DNA of 64,000 nt. Source: a bacterium (GTDB taxonomy: Bacteria > Patescibacteriota > Gracilibacteria > BD1-5 > UBA6164). Positions 21,430-31,544 of the stretch are shown piece after piece. A program made the translations under genes and the position numbers. The notes beneath the pieces were generated by a model. The model did not search any database. It was not told where the DNA came from and saw only the letters and a program-made list of their open reading frames with translations. The stretch lies in contig JAGXIW010000001.1 in the NCBI GenBank assembly GCA_024635475.1, positions 62,001 to 126,000 of the forward strand, in the 5' to 3' direction. Every line of letters starts with the position of its first letter. Positions within the stretch are counted from its first letter, which is position 1.

Positions 21430-22701
21430 TTATTTAAAATCAGCTTTAATTCAAAGCCTTTTAGCTACTTTTGATAATGTATCTATCTGTGCCCTTTTAG
21501 GCAACTTTTTCAAAGGGGTAAATAATCTATATACAAATCCAGATTTTCATTTTGCATCACTCATTTTTTTATCAGCTTGTTCATAACATTGCTCTAATGT
21601 CATTTTTCAACATTCTAATTTATTTTCACAAATTCAAATTGAAAATTTTATTTTTACATTTTCATTTTTTCATTTTCTTTTATTTAGTAGTTCAATTGTA
21701 AAATGTCAATTCCTTTTCAATTGTTCAATTCTTTTTAATATTTTATTTATTGTTAAAGATGAACTTCATGTATGATCTGTTTTTACCATTATACAAAACT
21801 CATCTCAAGAAAGATGAATAACTTCTCCCTCATTTTTTCTTACTGAAGCTCTTAATGACTCTCAAAACTTTTTCAAAACTTCATCTCAAGCAAGGTGTCA
21901 ATAAGAATCATTCACCGATTTAAAATCATCTAAATCTGTAGCAATTACAGAATAATTGGTTTCTCAAATATGTTCATTAAAAACTCTTCTATTTTTACAT
22001 CAAGTTATTTTACTTGTATATTTATAATCTATTTCATCCATCTTTTCTTTTATGACAAAAGCTAGATCTTCCATTAAATACCTTAAAATATTTTCTTGAG
22101 TGTCATTATATCAATCAAAATAAAATATTATTTTTCATCATTCTAAAATGTTTTTTATACATATTGTTCAAGATGTATCTGTAATAGGTCTAAAACATTG
22201 ATCATTCTTTGAGTCTAAAACATTTTTTTCAAATTGTTTAATTCATATATGAGACAAAAAATCTTCTATGGTTAAAAAATTTTTTCTTCAGCTATCTTCA
22301 GTTTTCATATAATCTATAACTCAATCTTTTTTTGATAACAAATGATATATATTTATTTTGATTCATTCTTGTTTTAAGATTTTATCTGTCCCATTTAAAT
22401 ATTTTTCTAGTAGTGTTTTTATTTCTTTAAATAATTCTTCTTTATCAAAAAATTTTTGTTTTTTTAATTTTCTAGAAATTATTCTAAATAAAAGTGTTAA
22501 AAATTTGTTTTCAATTAATAATGCAATTTCATCATTTTCGATATCTGAAATACTTTTCTTGAATGCAGACCTTCTCAAAATAATATCTTCTATTGAAGCA
22601 GAAAAAATCCCTACATATTTGGGGATTCAATCTGTTCATAATCGCATTATTTCTCTAATACTTGCAAAATTTAAGTATTGTCATTCTTTATCTTGATTCA
22701 T
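21430..22701 (-). CDS. GGDEF domain protein (variant SGDEF)
   Basis: This 423-residue protein has a helical N-terminal half with no transmembrane segment and no domain that I recognise, then a GGDEF domain from about residue 225. The domain shows [36 protein letters not shown], the active-site loop HLSGDEFCIMV (SGDEF for GGDEF, near residue 297) and KFSIGICE. The metal-binding Asp and the DEF core are kept, so diguanylate cyclase activity is possible, but the first Gly is replaced. No obvious RxxD inhibitory site is seen. It converges with the DedA gene, with only two bases between stops. Confidence 0.88.
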
Positions 22702-22803
22702 AATTTATAGAACTTTTTGTATTTGAAAATTATTTTTTAAAGTGAGAATATATACATATAATTTTATATGTCAAGAAAAAAATATAAAATACTGAACTTT
22801 TTT

Positions 22804-24111
22804 TTAATAATATATTTTTATACTGAATCATTTATCTATATCTGATTTTATCCTGAATTTCCATTTATGTGTATCAACTATTTTTTGTACTAAACTAAGT
22901 CATACTCAGATTCATCTTTCTTCTACATCTCAAACCGATTCTTTTTTTCATTGATAGAATTTTTCAGTTATATAAGGAATTTCACTTTTTGCAATTCATT
23001 TTCAATTATCAACAAAATCTATATAATTTTTTGTTATATTTATTGTTAAAACAGTATCATCTCAAGAATATTTTAAGAAATTTCAAATAATATTATGAAT
23101 GAGTTGTTTAAAAAGGTTTTTATCTAAATTGAGTTTCAAGTCAGTTAATCATGTTATTTTTATTCTCTGATTATTTTTAGCCAACTTTTTTTTATGTGTG
23201 TTAGATAATTCTTTTAAAATATTTACTAGATTTTCTTCAAGTAGTTTTACTTTTAATTCTTCATTATCAAATTTCTCATAATCCATTATCATATTTACAA
23301 GACTTATAAGCCTTTTCATCTCTTCTATTATCGAAGAAAGTGTCTTATCATCAAGTTTGATAACTCAATCTGAAATTCACTCTAGATAACACTGAATTGA
23401 TGTAATAGGAGTTTTTAATTCATGACTTATATCTGCCATCAATTTATTTTTGATATTTTCTTGCAGATTAACTTTTCTATTTAAATCATTTATAGCTCAT
23501 ATAAGTAAACCAATTTCATCTTTTTTAGTATAAATTATTTCTGGATTTTTCTTTTTATTTAAATCTAGATTTTTTATAATTCTTGTTATATTTTTTATTG
23601 GAAATATTGTTCTTCTGATAAAAAATCATATTCAAATAGCTATAAATATTATAGCAATCACATTTGTGAAGATAATAGATAATAAAAGTTTATTTAAAAA
23701 ATTATACTCTAATGAATCTTTATCTCTTGCTTTTTCTAAAACTTTTGAAAAATTGTCAGTTGGAATTATTTCTTCTATATATTTTGGAGTTAATCAGCTT
23801 TTTATCAAGTAATTTATTACTATATCTCTGTTTTTTTCTTTTTCCAAAGAAATCTTTCAATTATTAGTCTCAAGTAAATCAAAAAATTCTATCTCAGTAT
23901 CACTAAATATATCATCAATTTCATCTGAAGTTTGCTTAGCTATTATATTGTTTATATAATCTAGAGTAATTTCACTTCTAACCTTCATATTTTCAGCTAG
24001 ATATATTTTTAGATAGACACTATAAAAAGAATAAAAAGCCAATATATTTGTTATAGCAATAAAAAAAATACTTGTTAAAAATACTATTAAAAATTTTCTC
24101 GATAAAGACAT
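22804..24111 (-). CDS. Sensor histidine kinase
   Basis: This 435-residue membrane kinase has an N-terminal transmembrane helix (residues about 7-30), an extracytoplasmic sensor of about 110 residues, a second helix (about 140-165), a HAMP-like linker, and a dimerisation box MADISHELKTPITS with the phospho-accepting His near residue 227. The ATPase domain follows, with an N-box (LIHNIIGNFLKYS), FVDNGKGIA and ERGIGVGLSLV. All catalytic motifs are intact. No response regulator is adjacent; the nearest is the OmpR-type gene at 33883. Confidence 0.92.
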
Positions 24112-24275
24112 TGTTTTGAGTTAAAAGTTAGGAGTTAGAATATTATTTCTTTTCTATATTCTATTTACTATATATTATCCAAATCTTCTATAAAATCAAA
24201 AAAATGATTTAAAACTTGATTTTTTACTAACTAATTGTATATTTATCGCAAATTCATTATCTCTTAAATAATTAT

Positions 24276-24734
24276 ATGAGTATAGCAATAAAAAAAAGTT
24301 CATTGGTATTTTTGATAATATTATCATTTATTTGATATTCTAGTTATGTAAATATTTATCCAGATAAATTCAAGGAAATTGAGAGTAATTATCCTATAAT
24401 TTGAAAAATCAATTCTAGTTTAAGAGATATTGGAGCTTATTTAACTTGAAAAGCTACCAATTTATCAGATAAATCAAAAGAAATATATGATAAAAATATA
24501 GATCCAAATATAACTAAGGTAGAAGATAATATAAAAAAATCTATAGATACTACAAAAGAAAAAATAGATTCTGTAAGAACAACTTTATCTTGAGCAGAAA
24601 ACACAGTAAATAAAGCTCAAAATGTTATTAAAAAATGACAAGAAACTATAAATGAGGTAACTGAAGTTCTATGAGATGTAGAGAAAATTGGTAATTGAGT
24701 AATGGATAGTGTAAATAAAGATGCTATGCAGTAA
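24276..24734 (+). CDS. Small membrane-anchored helical protein, unknown
   Basis: This 152-residue protein has an N-terminal hydrophobic helix (residues about 8-26) acting as signal or anchor. A long, highly charged helical region follows with repeated Asp-Lys-Thr/Ser heptad-like patterns (IDTTKEKIDSV, NKAQNVIKKGQ), suggesting an extracytoplasmic coiled coil. I do not recognise the family. It is divergent from the histidine kinase, with a 164-base gap that should carry both promoters, and ends in a strong bidirectional terminator. Confidence 0.75.
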
Positions 24735-24787
24735 AAACTCAAAAAAACACCAAAATTTTAAAATTTTGGTGTTTTTTTGAGTTTTTA
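24732..24787. terminator. Perfect 28-bp-arm palindromic bidirectional terminator
   Basis: Two exactly complementary 28-base arms meet with no loop gap. The left begins TAAAAACTC and the right ends GAGTTTTTA, with CACCAAAATTTT/AAAATTTTGGTG in the centre. It includes the stop codon of the rightward gene and lies five bases before the stop of the leftward tail-fibre-like gene, so it can stop both transcripts. Confidence 0.9.
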
Positions 24788-24791
24788 CTAA

Positions 24792-26132
24792 TTAATATAA
24801 ATACATTTGACAACACTTAACACTTAATTGATTTTGTCAAAAAGCTGCTGCTGCAACCATAACTTTACTACCACAATCAGCTAATTGACCATCACCTACA
24901 TTGAAACTATTACAATTTGTAAGTCCTACATTATTTTTTCAAGAACTTGGCCAACCTGTTTTACAACTTCCATTAAGACATATTTGAGGTGTAGTTAATT
25001 TAGGGGCTGTTATGTCTCAAACATTCACTTGATTTCCGGCATTATCCCAACGAGATAACCAAGCTCCTGCACCGCTAAGAAATCCAATATTATTGCTATT
25101 TGCATGAATATACTTTACTCCGTTCGGTGATTCATCATCTTCAAGTGTAATATGTGACTGTGTACCATATCCAACTCTAATAAAACCCACATCTGCATTA
25201 CCATTAACTTGAAGATTAGCCGAGGTATAAATACCTTTTCCATTATATGCTTTTACCCGAGTTGAATCATTCATGTACCAACCACCTCCATAAGTTTCAT
25301 TATACCATCCAGTTGCTCCTTGACTACGAAACCAATTATTTGCATATGTAGTACCCCATTGAGGATTTGATCCACTAGTAACATTTTGATTGAGATGATA
25401 TCCATCCACAGTGTCCGCATTATCAGCATTATCAAGTCTACCATTTGTATTAGCATCACACGAAGTTCCCCAAGATCATTCACAACCAACTTCATACATT
25501 CTAACTCTTCAAGCTACAGTTGCATTTGCAGCAAAAGCAGGTTTAGTAGTAATTCAACTCCATGGAATTGCAATATTGGCTGTTCAATCAAAAGATACTC
25601 ATGCAATAGTCCTTGCTGTTGAAAGTTTATCAGCCATATAAGCTGTATTAACCAAAATTGCTCAAATAGCAGTTCTACCAGTTCACCAAAGTCCTAGATG
25701 TTTATATGATGTTGTTGGAGTTGTGACATTATTTACAATAAAATTTGAAGGATTCCACACATAATAATTTGATCAATCATTACTTCACCATAACCGTGTT
25801 GGTTGTCATGCTTGTCATACCCAATTAAAGGGTTTACTAGTTATTCCTGACCATGGAATTGCTATATTAGCAGTTCAATCAAAAAGTACTCATGCAATAG
25901 TCCTTGGTGTTGAAAGTTTACTAGCTTTATTCACAGTTCAATCTGTACTACTTCAAGTATTAACGAGCATCTTGTTAAAATAATTCATAAATAATCCTCA
26001 TGCTATTTCTCCAGTAGGAGTAGAGCTTGGAAAAGTAATTGCAGCAAATGCACTTAAAGTTCAAATAATAAATGTTATTGCTATAGCAAGTATAGATGTA
26101 GTTCTTAGTAAATCTTTAAAATATTTTTTCAT
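24792..26132 (-). CDS. Exported protein with phage tail-fibre/shufflon-like C-terminal region
   Basis: This 446-residue protein has a signal peptide or anchor (residues about 10-32), followed by AITFPSSTPTGEIAGG. It contains a duplicated motif, KLSTPRTIAGVLFDGTAN and KLSTARTIAGVSFDGTAN, each followed by IAIPWSGIT, typical of phage tail fibres. The region at about residues 242-371 includes GWYNETYGGGWYMND and ANLQVNGNAD, like shufflon/PilV and tail-fibre C-terminal modules. That region has 19 glycines and none is TGA, unlike the rest of the gene, suggesting recent transfer from a standard-code source. It is the last gene of a leftward exported-protein operon. A receptor-binding adhesin role is inferred. 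Confidence 0.8.
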
Positions 26133-26178
26133 ATTTAAAATTAATATATAAGTATCATTTTACAGTCTCAAGATATGA

Positions 26179-27792
26179 TTAGTTTCTAAAACATCTTACT
26201 GGGTTACCACGATCAGGCCAATCTGTATTTGCAGGTGCTATATGACTCCGCCGAATATTAAGCTGTCTTCATTGACTAATAGTACTTTTCCGCTCTGAAG
26301 TCCAGTATCTTGCATTTGAACCAGCCGCATTTAATACACCTGATAGTTTATATCAAGCCATCGGTAATTTTAAATTATTCAAAATTGCAGTCAAAGTAGC
26401 TGAATCAACATCTCACTCTACTCCTATTATATTTCTCCAATCTGAAATACTTGGTGTTCTATATCAGCTAGGACATACTGTTTGAGCCTCATACCGAGTA
26501 TAATAATTTCAATACGAAGCACTCGTTGTTCCTGCCGTAGCCGATCATACATTACATGCGGATATATAATATCAATTTCTATATATATCGGGTGCATTAC
26601 ATCATGGGACACAATTAGTTCCATTCCAAGTGTAATAAGTATCGCATTTATAGTTACAAGTCGAGCTACTGGCTATTGTATTGTAAAGTGTTGATGTATT
26701 TGCTGGAGACCAAGCAGAACCATTCCATGTTTGAGTATAACTGGCCACACTATTCCATACTGTTCCTGTCGCTGGTTTGGCTGTACATGTATAGGTCTGT
26801 GTATTTGCTATCCACTGTGCATAAAAAGTAATATTTCATGTGATAATTGTAGCTGTTGTTATTTTAGATCATCCACTTGTTGCAGTAAACCACCCATTAA
26901 ATGTATAATTTGTTCTTGATGGATTACTTGGTAAAGTTGATACTGCTGTATTATATGTTACAACTTTACTTGTTGGAGTATGTCCTGATCAACCATTTCA
27001 ATTAAATGTTACTGTATACTGTCTTGGAGCACTACATGGATCATTAGTTCCTAAATCTCATTCACATGTCCATGTATAATTTGCTACATTTGATATTAGA
27101 GAAATTAAATTTCAAGTATTACATAAATATGTTGTTGGTTGAACCGATGTTGGTGTTCAGTCAGCACTTCAACAGGCTCAAGTTATTATATTATTACATA
27201 TTTTTCAAGAAGTAGGATTATATCATTGTAAATATTTTCAAGATCAACAATCTTGTAAAATAGTATTAAAAATAGAAGTATAAGCTCAACCAGCGACTTC
27301 TGATCAAGCTGGAATTGAACCAGGAAATGTTACATTCACAGGAGAGGTTAAATTAATACTACTTCAAATATTAGTTGTAACTCAAGTTTTTGTTTTACAA
27401 ATCATATTTTTACTTGCATCAAATCAAGCCATATATTTTCAACTTCAACAATTTTGAAGTATTTTTCATAAATATTTTGTAAACAATCAGTCTCAATGAA
27501 GAGTATAATTTGAAGAATTTGTTCATACTGATAAATTTTTGAAATTAGATTTAGCTAGACATACCGGATATCAACTAGAATTAAATCATTGTATGTAATT
27601 TCAAACTCAACAATCAGTAGTTTTTATATTATTTAGTTTTGATATAATTTCTCAATTTGAAGGTGATTCTCAACTAGGAATACTACTTGGAAAAGTTAAA
27701 GCTACAACAGCCATAACAATCGAAGTGAATATCATAATAATAATTGCATAGATATAATATTTCTTAAATAATTTTTTCATACTTTTCTTCAT
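26179..27792 (-). CDS. Exported FISUMP-like protein with Listeria-Bacteroides-type repeat
   Basis: The protein is 537 residues (533 if the ATG at 27780 is used). It has an N-terminal hydrophobic export signal, then ALTFPSSIPSGE, a motif shared with the next gene downstream. Cys-rich units DCGVGNYIQGFN, NCGSGKYMAGFD and DCGSGKYLQGYN repeat in the N-terminal half. Around residues 260-320 a TVTFNGNGGSGHTPTSK...AQW unit matches the Flg_new/InlB B-repeat pattern. The C-terminal 110 residues (ICPSGYRTPSISDW in outline, LPMAGYKLSG, RYWTS, final VRCF) look like the FISUMP fold known from Fibrobacter succinogenes surface proteins. It is probably a secreted adhesin or carbohydrate-binding surface protein. 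Confidence 0.8.
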
Positions 27793-27804
27793 AAATATAA
27801 AACA

Positions 27805-30318
27805 TTAGTAATTACTTCTAATAATTCTTGGAGGATTTTTCTGAGTATCACTATCATACTCTATAATCATAGGAGCATTTGCATATCAAGCAATAGATGT
27901 ATTCAATCAAGGAACTGGATCATATCAAGGAACTAAATATATATAACTTCTAAAATGATTTAAATCATACCTCTTTGCTATTTGTAAATTACAAGAAGAA
28001 TTAGTAATATAGAAAGGACAACTAACAGGTGTCTTACTTGATCAACCTATAGTATTATAAGAAATTACACTTCATTTTATAAATAATTGATTTTTGGCAC
28101 TATTTGTATCTGTATAATAAGTAGCAGTTGGAGTAATTCAATTTCAAGATATAACTGATCTATCTGCTATCAAAGTAGCTCATACAAACTGTACATTATC
28201 TTTAATCCATATATTTCACTTTGTTCAGTCTGATTTTTTTAGTGCTATTATAGTTTTTACCTTTCAAGGAGTTTTTGTTATACCAGTTCATATAATCACA
28301 TCTCACTCATCAACTATAATGGTTTCTATTCAAGTTGGCCAAGGATTAGGTACCGTATAATTTCAAGTCATATATAATGTGTCTGTAGTTCAAGTACCAG
28401 CTTTTTGGTAGATTGCTACATTTTTATGAATAAGTGTATATACATCTGACTTAAGTATATTTCAAATATAATTTATACTTGAATCAGCAATAACTGAAAA
28501 ATTATCATTATTTTGATTTACTATTCCTGATATTTTTACTTGACTAATATTTATTGATGAGGAACTTATAGTAAAAGAAGGATATATTATATTATTTCAA
28601 TTTATATAATATGAAATTATAGAGCTATATTTTGTTCTAAAACTTGCAAATCATGAATCAACTATTATAGGTGAAGCTGATATTAAATCTGATATTCAAG
28701 TAATTGATGTTATATCTGGATAAGCCCTAATTATATTTGATGAAAATGGCTCAGCTATCATATTACACATAGTAGGATGACTATGATAATATCAAGTTGA
28801 TGTATTTGATCAATAACAAGTAGTTTGACCTATGCTTCAAGTTAAATTTTGATAACTTATTTGATCATTTGTATAATCCGTAGTTCAACTCATTGTATCC
28901 AATAAATGAGTAATATGAACTCCTGTCATAGTTGATGATCATAAAGTCTTATTTGTAGAACCTGTTATAGTAAAATGAGTTTCAGTATCCCAATGTATTA
29001 CCCAAGCGGTATTATTAGTTACTCAATCTATTTTTATTGCTGGAGTGAATTTGTAAGGAGTAGAATATTTATAGGTAGCATCATAAGGTCCTGCTCAAAT
29101 TCAAGTTATGTTTATATCTAAATCACTTACTTGTATATCATTATTATCAGATGTAAAATTATATCAAAATTTTGAAGGAGCTAGTGAGGTAAATTCTACT
29201 TTGTAATCTCAATCAGTCGTACTTCAAGTATCAATAGTAGGTCAAATTCAGTGAATTAAAGATGGGATGTCCGTCCCAATGAATCTTATAGCATCTCATA
29301 AGTTTAAAATATCATCTATTTGATCTATATCTAAATTATTTGAAAATCGTAAAGTTACTTCTACTTTTCTTATAGATGGGTCAAATATAGATGGTACAGA
29401 TACTACAGGATTACCATAAGTATCTCTTAATTTTATATCAATAGTGTGTTTATCTTTTCAATCTGCTATTTTTTCTTCTATCAAACTTCAAGTAAAATTA
29501 ACATTATTAATTTGTGGAATATTTGCTACAATAGTTATACTTCAAGTTGCATAATTTCACCATATATCGGTAGCTTTTATAGAATAGTCTTTTGAAGGAT
29601 TTTCAGCATTTCTCATATCGTGATTAAATGATAATTTATTATAATATGTTGTAATGGCAGTACCACCAGTCCAATTTTGAATTTCTACTTTTTGAGCAAT
29701 CTCATCTAATGTAATTAATTGATTACTATCAGCTTGCATAACTGTAGTTCAAACTATTTGTGGGGGAGTTGTATCAAGTGTAATTCAATCAAAACAAACC
29801 CATCATATATTTTGACTCCAAGCACAACCTGTAATATTTCAAGCTCATCTATTGTATATTACACTTGAATTTGGTATTTCAATATTTGAAGAATTTCTTA
29901 ATAATGTAGGTGAAAAATAAATCCATCAAGCAGCTTTACTCCAAACATATCAAGAGAATGTAAAAGTATTGTTTGAATTATTTTGTAACACTACTTTTGA
30001 GTTTGGTATATCATTATTTGAAGAATCTTTTAAAAAATCAGGTGAAAAGTAAGCCCATCAAAGTGTAGGATCAGATGTACTTGATAATTCTGACATCCAA
30101 AAATTACCAGAAATTGTCATATTGGCACCAGAACTTAGTACATAAGCATCAGTATTTACATAAACTCAAGAATATGAAGAAGTAGATACAGGAAATACAA
30201 CTTTTCAAGCATATTGAGATGTAGTTCATGAACCTAAAGCAGGAACCGATACTGCATCTACTCAATTTGAGATACAAACTCATAACAATATAAAAAATGT
30301 AATAATTATTTTTTTCAT
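27805..30318 (-). CDS. Large exported repeat-containing surface protein
   Basis: This 837-residue protein has a signal peptide (residues 1-22). Three tandem units around residues 70-190 share a W-aromatic pattern ending in GWIYFSP or GWVCFD, with IPNSSV-like linkers, similar to GW-rich repeats common in CPR surface proteins. The middle holds beta-rich Ig-like segments (TTPPQIVGT, YSIKATDIWG). The C-terminal third has DDGDVIMTG and IKDNVQFVGATLIADRS, resembling beta-helical repeats. I see no sortase motif or transmembrane C-terminus. Together with its neighbours it likely forms an external fibre or coat. No specific function can be assigned. Confidence 0.75.
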
Positions 30319-30324
30319 ATATTT

Positions 30325-31200
30325 TTATTTATTAATATTATTTAATACAGTAGTACATTTTGTCTTTAAATCTCATTCAGTTATAAGATAACATTTATTT
30401 ATATCTTTTAAATTTAAAGCTAATTTAAAATTGATTACATCTCTACACTTATTTTTTAATTCTATCTTTATAATCTTTTTACAAGAATTTATATCAAGAG
30501 AAATTATCGCTTTTTGTAATATTTCTACATCATTTTGAGTAGTAAATCTTTTTTCACAATTTATTTTACTTTCTTTGTTTAATTCACTACAAATTTCTAT
30601 TCATCATTTAAAATCAGTAGATTCTATTTTTTGAAATATTATACTAGAAATACAATTTTCTCTTAGATTAGTATTTATTATTTTCTTACATAAATTATAA
30701 TCTTGTGTTTTTAATGCATTTTTATTGTAATAATCATCAAGACAATTATTTCTCCAAGCAATATCTGTTATGATCTTACATAAATCAGGATTATTATGTA
30801 AACTTGCTTTAGCAGCATAAGAATTATCTATACATTTTGCTTTTAATTCTGGGTCTACAATATCATCACATAATTCTTTTTTACCAGTTTCACCTGCAGA
30901 ATTTAATGAAATAATATCTATTTCTTTTTGTTTAATTTCTGCTTCTTGTTTAATTTCTAAATCCTCTATCTCTTTTTTTTCTATGTATTGAACTTCATCA
31001 TTAGTTCAGGTTGCTGAATTTTCTTGATTATCAATTATAGGTTCTTCTGTTGGAAATACTACATTGCTTGGAGTTCATAAAGGTATACTATTATCTTTAA
31101 TATCTCATTTTTCTTTATATCAATTTTTAAAAACAAATATAAAGACCAGTGCAAAAACTACTACCAAAAGCATCAATAGTAAATAATTATTTTTTTTCAT
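30325..31200 (-). CDS. Membrane-anchored cysteine-rich repeat protein
   Basis: This 291-residue protein has an N-terminal transmembrane helix (residues about 5-26), an acidic linker rich in Glu/Lys/Ile to about residue 95, and a domain of five or more helical repeats in which paired cysteines recur with patterns such as LCDDI...KCID, LCKII...NCLDD, LCKKI...NCISS and SCKKI...KCRDV. The cysteines probably form disulfides outside the cell. I recognise no named family. It is the first gene of the leftward surface operon, six bases before the 837-residue protein, and is preceded by a terminator hairpin that isolates it from gltX. Confidence 0.75.
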
Positions 31201-31249
31201 ATTAAATTTTATTTAAATATAACTTTAATATTAAGTGTATCATAATCAA

Positions 31250-31294
31250 AAAATAAAGTCAAAAATTAAGAGATTTAATTTTTGACTTTATTTT
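31250..31294 (-). terminator. Intrinsic terminator downstream of gltX
   Basis: Nineteen-base complementary arms (AAAATAAAGTCAAAAATTA and its reverse complement) enclose a seven-base loop, with U-rich flanks on the minus-strand transcript. It lies between gltX and the surface operon and should end gltX transcription after the repeat elements. Confidence 0.8.
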
Positions 31295-31316
31295 AGAAAG
31301 GATTTAATTAGGTTAT

Positions 31317-31420
31317 TGTCATCCTGAACTTATTTACTGAATGATTAAAAGATATTTTCCTTATTTTGTAGCCAATGCTAATAATCTATTCTTATGATCC
31401 TGTGTCAATCGCGGAATGAC
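31317..31420. repeat. Degenerate long palindromic repeat
   Basis: The left end reads TGTCATCCTGAAC and the right end GCGGAATGACT, with a diverged centre. It lies in the 344-base gap between the surface operon and gltX, which holds no gene but carries two repeat copies and a terminator. Confidence 0.65.
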
Positions 31421-31441
31421 TATACAAAACACATTCTTCTT

Positions 31442-31531
31442 TGTCATCCTGAATGTAATGAAGGATCCCTTAATCATCGTTTTTATTATATTTCATTTTC
31501 AAGGGATTCTTCGTAAAAACTCAGAATGACA
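31442..31531. repeat. Palindromic repeat (long type), intergenic
   Basis: This is a full-length copy: left end TGTCATCCTGAATG, GAAGGATCCCTTAA at the inner left, AAGGGATTCTTCG at the inner right and CAGAATGACA at the right end. It lies 14 bases after the gltX stop, where its hairpin is transcribed with gltX. Confidence 0.9.
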
Positions 31532-31544
31532 GAACTGTTCTGTG

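Noticed and set aside
25386-25641. Plus-strand Ser/Ile-rich frames opposite the tail-fibre-like gene
   Set aside because: They are antisense shadows of the UGA-free segment; the minus-strand frame has recognisable tail-fibre motifs.
31317-31531. Insertion sequence next to gltX
   Set aside because: The palindromes have no transposase gene or target-site duplication here; they are better described as non-coding repeats.
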